Assembly (NCBI GenBank): GCA_021823905.1
Contig: JAKALX010000036.1
Span: forward strand, 1-15,546
Length of the DNA stretch: 15,546 bases
From: Chloroflexota bacterium
GTDB lineage: Bacteria; Chloroflexota; Dehalococcoidia; Tepidiformales; Tepidiformaceae
Direction: 5' to 3'
Of the stretch, positions 1 to 8,131 are shown piece after piece (position 1 is the stretch's first letter; the number at the start of each line of letters is the position of its first letter). The position numbers and the translations under genes were made by a program. The notes beneath the pieces were generated by a model, which had not been told where the DNA came from, made no database searches, and was given only the letters and a program-made list of their open reading frames with translations.

Positions 1-433
1 GCACACGCGCGCCGCGGCGAGCGAGGAACTCCGCGTCCATGCCGCTGCCGCAGCACGCATCGACGACCGTCTTGCCCTGCAGTGGCGGCAGAAGGGCGAC
101 GCTGCGCCGGAACTTCTCTCCCAGCACCCAGGCGTACGCACGCGGCGCGCCGTGCGGGCGGTTGACCTCGAACTCCTCGGCGACGCCGCGGTCGAAGTAG
201 CCGGCCTGCTGGCCCTTGTGCCCGTGCAGGTGGTCGAGTTCGTCGTGCACCGCCGCCACGTCGAGACCCGGCGGCAGGAGGATGGGGATGCCGTCGCGCA
301 CCGGGTACGACGCGCCGCATCGCCGGCAGGTCCATGCGCCGTCATCAATCTCGTGCTCGATGCCCGCCAGCTCGCTGTCGCGGCAGACCGGGCAGGTGAG
401 CAGGTCCCGTAGGTCGTTACCGCCCACGATCAT
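1..433 (-). CDS. SAM-dependent methyltransferase with N-terminal Trm112-like zinc domain (3' part outside window)
   Basis: Only the first 144 codons are present; the gene continues past the left edge. The N-terminus carries a zinc-ribbon-like four-cysteine motif, TCPVC (Cys14, Cys17) and CRRC (Cys36, Cys39), followed by SYPVRDGIPILLPPG, the usual Trm112/YcaR-like layout in front of many bacterial methyltransferases. After a linker containing HDELDHLHGHK and GYFD, SAM motif I begins near residue 125 as VVDACCGSGMDAEFLARRGA. The ATG at 433-431 overlaps the TGA of the upstream GT2 gene (ATGA at 433-430), which fixes the start and implies translational coupling. By context it probably methylates a sugar or lipid-linked glycan intermediate. 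The substrate cannot be read from the sequence, and the catalytic half is mostly missing. Confidence 0.88.
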   Translation of the reverse strand, partial: MIVGGNDLRDLLTCPVCRDSELAGIEHEIDDGAWTCRRCGASYPVRDGIPILLPPGLDVAAVHDELDHLHGHKGQQAGYFDRGVAEEFEVNRPHGAPRAYAWVLGEKFRRSVALLPPLQGKTVVDACCGSGMDAEFLARRGARV

Positions 434-1287
434 GCCTGGCCGTTCCGGGCCTCGAGCAGCTTGGCATCGATCATCGCCTCGTACGCGGCCAGCAACTGGC
501 AGTAGACCAGGCCCTGCCTGCCATCGAGGAATCCCCGCTTCCAGAAGTACATCCAGGCAAAGCGGATCGCGGGCCGCCACGGGAGGCGGTACCAGACGCG
601 GAGCTTGAGCCAGCGACGCCGTTCTGGCCACGAACCGAGCAGCCGCCCAGGCCTCTGACCCGAGGCCCGTCCGGCGCGCGTGTTTATGATCTCCTGAGCC
701 TCAAGGGACGCGTAGCGTAAGTGCCGTGCGAGGAACGCATCGATCCCTTTGAGGTTCTCGTGCCTCAGCGGGTTCCGAAGGAAGCCTACCGGACCGTTGA
801 CCTGCACGTGCTCGTGGACCAAACGATCCTCGAACCTGCCCTCGCCCGTCCTGAAGAGCCGCAACTGATAGTCCGGATACCACCAGGCGTGCCGCAGCAC
901 TCGGCCAAGGAAAATGTTCTGCCGCGGCATGTAGAACCCCGTGTAGCGCTCGCTTCCGACGACACACCGGATCTCATCCCGCGATTCTGGCGAGAGATAC
1001 TCGTCCGCATCGAGGAAGAGCACCCAGGGCGTAGAGACAGGAAGATGTTCCAGGGCCCAGTTCTTCTGCGCGGCGTACCCGGTCCACGGATGCTCGTGCA
1101 CGTCCGCTCCCAGCGACTCCGCGATGCCACGGGTGCGGTCGCGGCTGCCCGAGTCGACCACGAAGACCGGCCCCAGCGGCGCCGCGGACTTGATGACGCG
1201 GGCGATGTGCGGTTCCTCGTCCAGCGTAGGGACGATGGTCGAAACCATGCCAGCTTGTCCGTCCGCAGCGTCGTCGGCCGTCACCAT
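430..1287 (-). CDS. GT2-family glycosyltransferase, WaaE/KdtX-like
   Basis: A cytoplasmic GT-A fold transferase of 285 residues that should add a sugar from a nucleotide-sugar donor to the growing repeat unit. Visible motifs are STIVPTLDEE (16-25), VVDSGSRDRT (43-52), the acceptor-side WTGYAAQKNWAL (68-79), the metal-binding FLDADEYL (91-98), and YPDYQLRLFRTG (137-148) followed by HEHV. This set is typical of the WaaE-like branch of GT2, whose known members are LPS-core and capsule glucosyltransferases; the sugar here is not predictable. The C-terminus is basic and aromatic, suggesting membrane association. The ATG at 1287 is preceded by AAGG about ten bases upstream and lies 6 bases after the full-length end of the upstream methyltransferase frame. 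An internal ATG at codon 14 is a less likely alternative start. The stop overlaps the next gene by four bases. Confidence 0.92.
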   Translation of the reverse strand: MVTADDAADGQAGMVSTIVPTLDEEPHIARVIKSAAPLGPVFVVDSGSRDRTRGIAESLGADVHEHPWTGYAAQKNWALEHLPVSTPWVLFLDADEYLSPESRDEIRCVVGSERYTGFYMPRQNIFLGRVLRHAWWYPDYQLRLFRTGEGRFEDRLVHEHVQVNGPVGFLRNPLRHENLKGIDAFLARHLRYASLEAQEIINTRAGRASGQRPGRLLGSWPERRRWLKLRVWYRLPWRPAIRFAWMYFWKRGFLDGRQGLVYCQLLAAYEAMIDAKLLEARNGQA

Positions 1288-1293
1288 GTGATG

Positions 1294-1932
1294 TCATCCT
1301 TCGCGGGCGACCCTACGCGCCCAGACGAACGCGCCCGCCCAGAGAGGCCAGAACCGCCCAAAATGGATGATCCGCAGAGGCTCAAACCCCGTCTCACGCA
1401 GCAGTCGCCTGAGCGCAGCATCGCAGAAAAATCGGATGTGGTCTCATTCCACGTCGAAGTGATGGTCGAACGCTCCCAGGGCCAACACCACGTTCTTCAC
1501 TAGGCCATGGAACGGAGTAGTCAGCGCGAGATGCCCCTCCGGTCTAAGCACGTCTGCGGCGCCGAGAAGGAGCTGCCGGGGGCGCAACACGTGCTCGATG
1601 ACCTCGAATGCCACGACGAGATCGATGCTTTCGGCTCCCGCGGGCCAGGGACGATCCTCGCTTGAATGCACGTGGAACCTGCGATCTGGATGAAACGCCC
1701 TCGCTCGCTCGATGGCCCGTTCAGAAACATCAAGGCCAACCGAGTCGATGCCGCGCCGGGCTGCCTCCGCGACAAGGTGTCCCTCGCCGCAACCGATCTC
1801 GAGCATGCGGGCCGGCGTTGTGCCGGTATGGTCGACCAGTGCCCAGAGGATGCGTGAGCGCTCGGGAGCCAGCGGATCGTCCACCGGGGCGGGGTGCACG
1901 CGGCCCCAGTACTGGTCGTAGTACTCCCTCAT
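1294..1932 (-). pseudogene. Class I SAM methyltransferase interrupted by one in-frame TGA
   Basis: The reading frame of 212 codons is that of a small class I methyltransferase: an N-terminal YYDQYW, SAM motif I MLEIGCGEGHLV (43-54), the ribose-binding acid in VGLDVS (65-70), motif II VVAFEVIEHVLRP (106-118) and a post-motif LTTPFHG (138-144). Codon 163 is TGA (1446-1444), after HHFDVE. The same frame continues with clearly methyltransferase-like sequence (DHIRFF, then LRRLLRETGF, GRFWPLWAG) to a second TGA at 1296-1294, just 6 bases before the GT2 start. Homologues usually have a small residue such as Gly at the broken position, and one base change turns GGA into TGA. The ATG at 1932 overlaps the upstream GT4 stop (ATGA). 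Either the gene is a recent nonsense mutant giving a 162-residue product, or the base is a sequence error. The N-terminal part alone lacks the last strands of the fold. Confidence 0.8.
1444..1446 (-). other. Premature in-frame TGA codon inside the methyltransferase
   Basis: On the minus strand the codons read GAA, TGA, GAC, giving Glu, stop, Asp within HFDVE/DHIRFF. The frame is the same on both sides, so this is a substitution-type lesion and not a frameshift. If real, it ends translation 150 bases before the proper stop and removes the close spacing that would couple translation to the GT2 gene downstream. Confidence 0.85.
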
Positions 1933-3131
1933 CGTGACACTCCGCCTTGCCGCCGGAAGCTGTCGGCGCAGGCGTACATCGCCTGGCCGTACATGTCCTC
2001 GAGGTTGTCTGCCACGCTCTGCCACGAATAGGCTTTACTTGTCAGCGCGCGGCCATTGGACCCCATGACGCCGGCAGCAGTGCGATCGCTCAATAGCCCC
2101 CTGATGCCTGCGGCGAGTGCATCACTCGTCCTCTGAACCACAGATCCTGCCTCTGCCGAGGCAATTTCCCCGTGGATGGCAACCCCTTCGGTGACTACCA
2201 CAGGGACGCCCGCTGCCATCGCTTCTACCACACTTACGGCAAAGCTCTCATCGGCCGACGGCAGCACGAACACGCTGGACCGCTGCAGGAGCACCATCTT
2301 GGCCTCGCCGCCCACGAATCCCGTGAAGGTCACGCGCGAACGCAGCCCAAGCCGCCGGACTTGTCCGGCCAGGCGACCTCCGAGCCCTTCGTCGTCGGAC
2401 CCCGCGATCACCAGGTGAACGTCCGGCTGATCGACGAGGAGCGCGAATGCGTCGATGAGGATATCGACGCCCTTTTTCGCCGCCAGCCGGCCCACGAACG
2501 TAACCAACCTGCGATTCCGAAGTTCCGGGTGCCGGGCGAACAGCACCTCCGGGTCGACCCTGCGGCGGAATGCGTCGACGTCCACCCCCAGCGGCACGAC
2601 GAAGCCTGGGGCGGTGACGCCGTACGCCTCCGCCTGCTGCTGCTCCGCCAGCGACGTATAGTGGATCCCCGCGGCGCGATCCAGGTTCCGCCGCTCGATC
2701 AGCCACTCGTAGAGCGCCTTGCGCACATGGTGCCGCGCGCGGTGGTAGGCGTCGAGAGTACCGTGGGGACGGATGACGTAGGGCACGCCGCGCCGCCGGC
2801 AGCAGAACGCCGCGACAGCCGTGTGGAACAGGTACAAGCTGTGGATGTGGACGACGTCGAACTCGCGCACGCGGCTGTGGAGCGCCCCCGCGAGTTGCGG
2901 CGACGTACCATACAGCCGTGGCCAGAGCGCGGGGTAGTAGGTCGTGCTGAATCCATCGTTCGTCACCGGCACACCGAGCGGGACCGGCAACGTGCCCGGC
3001 CCGTCCACGTTGGTCGTGAACACTTCCACGTGATGGCCTCGTGCGGCGAGCGCCTTGCACATCACGGGGAGGGCCGCGCTCGGGCCGCCGTAACGAGGCG
3101 CGACGGTGGCGATGACATGGAGGATCTTCAC
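1929..3131 (-). CDS. GT4-family glycosyltransferase
   Basis: A 400-residue GT-B fold transferase that should retain the donor's anomeric configuration. The N-terminal acceptor domain shows the glycine-rich loop YGGPSAALP (14-22) and VVHIHSLYLFHT (93-104), then RPHGTL (121-126). The C-terminal donor domain has VPLGVD (179-184), FVGRLAAKKGVDIL (212-225), VIAGSDD (241-247) and the family EX7E motif as ESFAVSVVE (295-303) followed by AMAAGVPVV. The start is GTG at 3131, chosen because it overlaps the stop of the amidotransferase gene upstream as GTGA. The ATG nearby at 3138 is out of frame. The gene ends in a four-base overlap with the interrupted methyltransferase. The family is certain; donor and acceptor are unknown. 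Confidence 0.93.
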   Translation of the reverse strand: MKILHVIATVAPRYGGPSAALPVMCKALAARGHHVEVFTTNVDGPGTLPVPLGVPVTNDGFSTTYYPALWPRLYGTSPQLAGALHSRVREFDVVHIHSLYLFHTAVAAFCCRRRGVPYVIRPHGTLDAYHRARHHVRKALYEWLIERRNLDRAAGIHYTSLAEQQQAEAYGVTAPGFVVPLGVDVDAFRRRVDPEVLFARHPELRNRRLVTFVGRLAAKKGVDILIDAFALLVDQPDVHLVIAGSDDEGLGGRLAGQVRRLGLRSRVTFTGFVGGEAKMVLLQRSSVFVLPSADESFAVSVVEAMAAGVPVVVTEGVAIHGEIASAEAGSVVQRTSDALAAGIRGLLSDRTAAGVMGSNGRALTSKAYSWQSVADNLEDMYGQAMYACADSFRRQGGVSR

Positions 3132-5029
3132 GTCGCATGCCCCCGCGCGATAGCTGCCGCACCCACCGGCAGATGTCGTTCACCCCACATCTTCAAGACG
3201 TATAACGACCAGGGGCGCACCCACTCAGCCTTCCCATCGAGGAAACGTCCCCAGACCCGTGCGATGAGGTCGTGATCGATCGCCTCGGCGATCTGGCCGC
3301 CGACGTGCCGATCGTGCAGGACCGACTCCACCTCGTGGCGCAGCGGCCCACGCAGCCAGACGGAGAAGGGCAGCGTGAACCCCATCTTCTTCCGGCGCCG
3401 TGCACCGTCGGGCAGCAGGTCGAGGACGGCCTCCGTGAGCAAGGGCTTCGGCGTCGCCCGCTCCTGTTTCAGCTTGCCCGGCAGGCCCGCACAGAATTCC
3501 ACCAGCTTGTGGTCGAGGAATGGGACCCTGACCTCCAGCCCGTGGGCCATGCTCATGACGTCCGTGTCGTGCAACAGCACGTCTCGCATGTAGTGGGTGA
3601 GCTCCAGGTAGCTCGTCCCATTGACGGCGTCCCAGTCCGGACCGGCAACTTCGTCCGTGCCGAGACCGTCGTCCGCTATCCGGCAAAGGCCGGCGCGGGC
3701 ATCCGGGCCGAACAACTCGCGGCGCAAGCCGTAGGCGGTCAGGCCGTGATCCACACGGCCGACCCAGCGCGCGGTTTTCCTCGCCCGATCCGTATCGCCC
3801 CAGGCCAGCCGCACCAGCCCGGCAGCCGCAGGCGCCGCAACGGCCGGGACGAAGCGACGTAACTTGTGCAGCGTGGACACGATGCGAAACGTATCGTAGC
3901 CGGCGAACAGCTCGTCAGCGCCTACGCCAGAGAGCGCCACGGTCAGGCCGGCCGCGCGGGCCAGTCGGGAGACGACGTACGTATTGACACCGTCGAAGGT
4001 TGGCTGATCCATGGCCGCCAGTGCAGCCGGTAGCTGATCGAGGATCTGGGCCTCGTCGAGTTCGACCTGGGCATGCTCCGTATGGAACCGCTCCGCGACC
4101 ATGCGGATGTAGTGTTCCTCTGAGTAGCGTTGCTGTGGAAACACCACCGAGATGGTCCGCGGAGGACGCCCAGCCGTGTGTGCGACGAGCCCCACCAACG
4201 CGGACGAGTCGATGCCACCGCTGAGGAAGACGCCCAGTGGCACGTCGCTGATGAGATGCAGGCGCACTGCCTCCTCGAGCATGGCGCGCAGTTGCTCGGC
4301 GGCCGTGGCGCGGTCCGTCGCGGGGGCTTCGCGGGCGAAGGCCGCCGACAGCGACCAGTACGGGCGGAGTTGAAGGTGGTGATCCTTCCAGACGGCGTAA
4401 TGACCTGCCGGCAGTGTCTGGACATGATCGAGGAGGGACAAGGGCTCCTGGACCGCGCCGAGAGCGAGGTAGGAGGCCAGCCCCTGCCTCGACAGTTGCG
4501 CGGGGACCAGGGCGGTGGCCAGCAACGCCCGGACTTCGGACGCGAACAGCAGCGTCCCGCCCTGCTCCGAGTAGTAGATCGGCTTGATGCCGAGGCGGTC
4601 TCTGGCCAGGAAGAGTTGGTGGCGAGGCGCATCCCAAATCGCCAGCGCGAACATCCCGCGCAGCCGTTCGAGGCACTCGTCCCCCCACTCCCCATAGGCC
4701 GCAAGCACCACCTCGGTGTCCGAGTTCCCCTGGAAGCGGTGGCCCCTCGCCTCCAGCACCTCGCGCACCTCCTGGACGTTGTAGATCTCGCCGTTGAAAC
4801 AGATCCAGCGCCCAGCCAGTGGGCTCGTCATCGGTTGGTGGCCAGCCGGGCTGATGTCCTGGATGGCCAGCCGGCGCGCGCAGAGTCCGACCATCACGCC
4901 CGGCGCGGCAATCACCTCTACGCCCTCGTCGTCCGGCCCACGGTGGGCCAGGGCACCGGCCATGGCAGCCAGGGCTGCGCGGAGCCGCCCGCCGTCACGC
5001 TCGCCCACGATCCCGCCGATGCCGCACAT
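3128..5029 (-). CDS. asnB: Asparagine-synthetase-like glutamine amidotransferase (AsnB family)
   Basis: A 633-residue two-domain enzyme. The class II glutaminase domain begins MCGIGGIVG with the catalytic Cys2, then HRGPDDEG (29-36), CARRLAIQDIS (50-60), FNGEIYN (78-84) and SDTEVV (103-108), so ammonia is released from glutamine. The synthetase domain has the ATP-pyrophosphatase loop SGGIDSS (270-276), with the later GVGADELFAGYD. The family makes asparagine from aspartate, but members inside polysaccharide clusters (for example WbpS of Pseudomonas aeruginosa O6 and WbtH of Francisella) amidate hexuronic acids. With a UDP-glucose dehydrogenase in the same operon, amidation of a uronic acid is plausible here but not proven. 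The start at 5029 is fixed by the essential Cys2 and by a one-base overlap with the upstream GT4 stop (TGATG). A further 60 in-frame codons upstream look non-coding. Confidence 0.93.
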   Translation of the reverse strand: MCGIGGIVGERDGGRLRAALAAMAGALAHRGPDDEGVEVIAAPGVMVGLCARRLAIQDISPAGHQPMTSPLAGRWICFNGEIYNVQEVREVLEARGHRFQGNSDTEVVLAAYGEWGDECLERLRGMFALAIWDAPRHQLFLARDRLGIKPIYYSEQGGTLLFASEVRALLATALVPAQLSRQGLASYLALGAVQEPLSLLDHVQTLPAGHYAVWKDHHLQLRPYWSLSAAFAREAPATDRATAAEQLRAMLEEAVRLHLISDVPLGVFLSGGIDSSALVGLVAHTAGRPPRTISVVFPQQRYSEEHYIRMVAERFHTEHAQVELDEAQILDQLPAALAAMDQPTFDGVNTYVVSRLARAAGLTVALSGVGADELFAGYDTFRIVSTLHKLRRFVPAVAAPAAAGLVRLAWGDTDRARKTARWVGRVDHGLTAYGLRRELFGPDARAGLCRIADDGLGTDEVAGPDWDAVNGTSYLELTHYMRDVLLHDTDVMSMAHGLEVRVPFLDHKLVEFCAGLPGKLKQERATPKPLLTEAVLDLLPDGARRRKKMGFTLPFSVWLRGPLRHEVESVLHDRHVGGQIAEAIDHDLIARVWGRFLDGKAEWVRPWSLYVLKMWGERHLPVGAAAIARGHAT

Positions 5030-6300
5030 CAGCGGGGCTCCTCGCGAAGGCGATCGCTGGAATCGCGCCCTTGCAGCGGAGCAGCCGGATCTTCCGCGCA
5101 ACGCTGCCGATCGACAGGCACTCCGCGCGTTCCCACCTGTGATCCGGTCTGTGTTCGCTCGACGACGGTTCTGTACACTTGCGCGTAGCCCGCGATGGCC
5201 CGCCCCCACGTGTAGCCCGCCGCCCGCTCCAGACCTCGCCTCCGCAACTGCTCAGCTAACTCGCTGGATTCCAGCACTGCCCGCACCGCAGCCGCCAACG
5301 CCCCAACGTCGTCGGGTGGTGCCGTGATTCCGGCACCTCCGACAAGCTCAGCCAGAGCGGGACAGTCGGACGTGACCACCGGCGTCCCACAAGCCATCGC
5401 CTCCAGCGGCGGCCACCCGAACCCCTCGTAGTAGGATGGGAACAGCAGCACGTCGCAGGCGTTGTACAGCTCCACGAGCCGTTCATCCGACACGTACCCA
5501 CACTCGCAAACGGCACCAGTGACGCGCAGCGCCTCAGCCAGCGCGAACTCCTGCCGTTTCAATGGCTTGCCAACCCGTACAAGTGTGACATCCAGGCCCG
5601 ATTGCCGGAGGGCCGAGAGGACTTGCAACGTCCCACGTACATTTTTGTACGGACCGCCGGTCGAGACGTGGAGCACGGCATATCGGCCTCTGCGCGGCAC
5701 ACCCGCTCGCAGCCGGTGAGCTGCATCGTGACCGTGGTAACGGAAGTGCTTCCCCACACCATAGGGAACCACGCTGATACGCTCCTCCCGAACCCTGAGC
5801 AACCGTATCACGTCCTGCTTCGTGGTCTCGTTCGAACAGACCACCTGCGCCACTTTGCGCAGGTGAGAGGTGCTCCACCGAAACCTGATCACCGATCGCC
5901 TGCGACCACGGAACCCGGTCACCCCCTCTTCGCCTCGCAGCAGCATGAGGTCATGGCAGCTCACGATGGTTCGCTCAGCCGGCAGGAACGCAGCGAGATC
6001 GGCGTAGCCATGGTCGACGATGTGATAAATGTCCGCTCTTAGGCGGCGCACAGCGAGCGGGTAGCGCACGAAGCGGGCCGCGTACCTGTCTGCTTTCTGG
6101 AACCCCAACCGAGCCGCAAGACGAGAAACATGAGCCGTGGCGGTGGCAACCCGGAACTCCGGGTGCGCCTCAAGCCCCCAACTGAGCTCATCGGCGAAGC
6201 GCTCCATCGAAATCCGGCGCTCCTCCGGCATGTCGCGCAGAAGCAAGACGTCGCACGATCCGCCTTGCGATGGCCATCGCGCCGCACCAGCTCCGTTCAT
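5029..6300 (-). CDS. GT4-family glycosyltransferase with hydrophilic C-terminal tail
   Basis: A 423-residue GT-B transferase. The N-terminal half contains CDVLLLRDMPEERRISMERF (16-35), IYHIVDHGYADLAAFLP (91-107) and SCHDLMLLRG (114-123), a layout seen in mannosyltransferase-like GT4 enzymes. The donor domain shows VVPYGVGKHF (177-186), VLHVSTGGPYKN (209-220) and the EX7E motif EGFGWPPLE (292-300), followed by AMACGTPVV. Beyond about residue 383 comes a charged, low-hydrophobicity tail of roughly 40 residues rich in Arg, Gln and Asp, unlike the usual family end. The ATG at 6300 is preferred because it overlaps the upstream methyltransferase stop as ATGA. The ATG two codons earlier (6306) is also possible, and longer extensions would overlap real coding sequence in another frame. 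The donor sugar is not known. Confidence 0.92.
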   Translation of the reverse strand: MNGAGAARWPSQGGSCDVLLLRDMPEERRISMERFADELSWGLEAHPEFRVATATAHVSRLAARLGFQKADRYAARFVRYPLAVRRLRADIYHIVDHGYADLAAFLPAERTIVSCHDLMLLRGEEGVTGFRGRRRSVIRFRWSTSHLRKVAQVVCSNETTKQDVIRLLRVREERISVVPYGVGKHFRYHGHDAAHRLRAGVPRRGRYAVLHVSTGGPYKNVRGTLQVLSALRQSGLDVTLVRVGKPLKRQEFALAEALRVTGAVCECGYVSDERLVELYNACDVLLFPSYYEGFGWPPLEAMACGTPVVTSDCPALAELVGGAGITAPPDDVGALAAAVRAVLESSELAEQLRRRGLERAAGYTWGRAIAGYAQVYRTVVERTQTGSQVGTRGVPVDRQRCAEDPAAPLQGRDSSDRLREEPR

Positions 6301-6911
6301 TTGCATGCCCGCAGTTCCCAACTCGACGCCCAGAGCTGGTTGAAACCAGGCAGGCAGAGAAGGTGCGGCACCATCCACACCAGCCGAAGGCGATTCGATA
6401 GTGGTACGCCACCCATTCTCCAGACAGCCTCGATGGTGAAGCCAGCATCTTCTAGCAGAAGCTGAGCCGAACGCCTGGTGAACCCGCGCACATGCGTGTA
6501 GTCCGCCCACACCCGCTCCGGCCGTGCCACCACGACTGAAGCTACAACAACGCCGCCCGGCCGAAGAACGCGATGGATCTCACGTGCCAGCCTGCCGGGA
6601 TCGAGCACATGCTCAAAGATATCCTTGGCAAGCACCGCATCGAAGAAACTATCGTCATATGGTAAGGGCGCCGTCTCAACATCTAAGCGCACGGCTATCT
6701 CGTGTTGCGTTGCCTGCCTCACCGCATCCACGTCTACGTCGACGCCGTGAATCTCCACGTCCGCCGTTGGCCGATGACGCCCGAAATCCCCAGTGCCGCA
6801 GCCGACGTCGAGGATCCTGCGAGCGTGCCCGAACTCCCGGAAGTAGCGAGCAGCGAGCCCGGCGGCCATTGCCCGGTTACCATAGTAGGCGCGCTTCGAG
6901 GATGTCGTCAT
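6297..6911 (-). CDS. Class I SAM-dependent methyltransferase
   Basis: A 204-residue enzyme with a Methyltransf_11-type core: SAM motif I ILDVGCGTGDFG (33-44), acid-loop HGVDVDVDAV (55-64), then PLPYDDSFFDAVLAKDIFEH with the usual post-motif II sequence, LAREIHRVLRPGG, and a C-terminal GFTIEAVWRMGG strand. It is the normal length for the family and looks intact. The N-terminal KRAYYGNRAMAAG resembles that of methyltransferases found next to glycosyltransferases. The ATG at 6911 overlaps the upstream GT4 stop (ATGA), and its own stop overlaps the next GT4 start in the same way. It most likely O-methylates a sugar of the repeat unit, an inference from position between two glycosyltransferases; respiratory or tRNA methylation is not supported by any motif. 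Confidence 0.9.
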   Translation of the reverse strand: MTTSSKRAYYGNRAMAAGLAARYFREFGHARRILDVGCGTGDFGRHRPTADVEIHGVDVDVDAVRQATQHEIAVRLDVETAPLPYDDSFFDAVLAKDIFEHVLDPGRLAREIHRVLRPGGVVVASVVVARPERVWADYTHVRGFTRRSAQLLLEDAGFTIEAVWRMGGVPLSNRLRLVWMVPHLLCLPGFNQLWASSWELRACK

Positions 6912-8131
6912 GCTCTGTATGGCACCTGCTCAGTGCTGATAGCGCCCCGTCCCCCAGCAACACAGGCCGCAACGATGCCATCCGCACAAGACTCGATACT
7001 GTACTCGTCCACCAGGTCCCGGCTGTGCGCACCGAAAGCTCGCCGCATGTCCTCGTCCGCAACCAACGTACCGATGGCGTGCGCCAAGGCCTCCAGGTTG
7101 CGGTGCGGAACGACGAAGCCATTCCACGCTGGACGCACGAGGTCCTCTGCGCACCCGACCCTGTCCGAGACAACCACGGGCAACGAGAAGTTCATCGCTT
7201 CGTTGACCACTAGCCCCCAGGTTTCATGCAACGCCGATGGCAACACAAATATGTCTGCGGCGGTGTACGCTTTCGGCAGTTCACGCTGATTGAGAAACCC
7301 GGCAAAGCAGACGTTCGGGATCTGGAGCCGCTCCACGAGCCTCTCGACCTCAGCGCGGAGCCCTCCGTCACCTACAAGCAGCAACCAGCATGGCTGCTGC
7401 GCCCGTGCGCGAGCGAACGCCTTAACCAGCATCAGGGGCTGCTTCTTCTCGATGAACTTGCCCACGAACAGGACCACGGGTGCATCATCCGTGACACCGA
7501 ACGAGGCTCGCACTTCCCCGCGACGCCGCGCCAGCTCGCACGCTCTGGCGCGGAAGAAGCCGTTGTCCACGCAGTAGCGCGCGGGGAAGAGCCGCGCGGG
7601 CGGCACGCCATAATGGAGAAAGTAGCGCCGGTTTTGTTCCCCGATGTACAGGCCGGAAACCTGGTTGAACAGCGTCCTCAGCGCAACCTGCTTCATCGCG
7701 CGCTTGTACCAGGGACGACGGTGCAGCAGCGTCTGCTCCTCGCGGATCAGCACCCGCATGCCGCGTGCCCGAGCCGCCGCGACTGCCATCCAGCTCGTGA
7801 CATGAGTGTAACCGTGCACCCAAAGGACGTCGAACCGGCCTGACGAGACTTCGCGCACGACATCCCAGTGAGGGCGCATCCCAAGACCGTCCGAGATGTT
7901 TCTGCCCTTGGCGCTGGGGCAGAACTTCCAGCGATAGCCATCTAGCAATGACGTGTCCCAGCGGACTTCCCGCCCGAACCCCGGATCGTGGAACGCGCGA
8001 GCTGTTGCGTCGGAGTAGAAGTACACCGTCAGGTCAATCTCAGACCTCCGCGCCAACTCGCGGTACAGCGGTGCGAAGTACTGGATCGGGTGCGATACCA
8101 GGTGGGCGACGCGGACGGGACTGGCCGTCAT
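6908..8131 (-). CDS. GT4-family glycosyltransferase
   Basis: A 407-residue GT-B transferase. It opens with VAHLVSHPIQYFAPLYREL (8-26), a recognisable N-terminus of a GT4 subgroup found in polysaccharide clusters. The rest of the acceptor domain includes DVLWVHGYTH (101-110) and VLIREEQTL (127-135). The donor domain has VVLFVGKFIEKKQP (219-232), LLVGDGG (251-257), and the EX7E motif ETWGLVVNE (303-311) followed by AMNFSLPVVVSD. The true start is the ATG at 8131, which overlaps the upstream GT4 stop as ATGA; an open frame extends further upstream to about 8650 but is only antisense-like noise over the neighbouring gene. It ends in a four-base overlap with the methyltransferase. Its specificity is unknown. 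Confidence 0.93.
   Translation of the reverse strand: MTASPVRVAHLVSHPIQYFAPLYRELARRSEIDLTVYFYSDATARAFHDPGFGREVRWDTSLLDGYRWKFCPSAKGRNISDGLGMRPHWDVVREVSSGRFDVLWVHGYTHVTSWMAVAAARARGMRVLIREEQTLLHRRPWYKRAMKQVALRTLFNQVSGLYIGEQNRRYFLHYGVPPARLFPARYCVDNGFFRARACELARRRGEVRASFGVTDDAPVVLFVGKFIEKKQPLMLVKAFARARAQQPCWLLLVGDGGLRAEVERLVERLQIPNVCFAGFLNQRELPKAYTAADIFVLPSALHETWGLVVNEAMNFSLPVVVSDRVGCAEDLVRPAWNGFVVPHRNLEALAHAIGTLVADEDMRRAFGAHSRDLVDEYSIESCADGIVAACVAGGRGAISTEQVPYRA

Noticed and set aside
1444..1446. TGA read as selenocysteine or as a reassigned codon
   Set aside because: The position is not near a redox motif, no SECIS-like hairpin is evident just downstream, and TGA ends all the complete cluster genes.
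2172..3275. Long plus-strand open frame of 367 codons opposite the GT4 gene
   Set aside because: It lies antisense to a clearly conserved glycosyltransferase and the start of the amidotransferase. Its translation is His/Arg/Pro-rich with no recognisable motif, as expected for GC-rich antisense frames.
4130..5188. Plus-strand open frame of 352 codons opposite the amidotransferase
   Set aside because: Antisense shadow of the conserved AsnB-like gene, with biased composition and no domain.
5030..5209. 60-codon N-terminal extension of the amidotransferase
   Set aside because: The mature enzyme needs Cys2 right after the initiator Met, and the TGATG overlap places the start at 5029.
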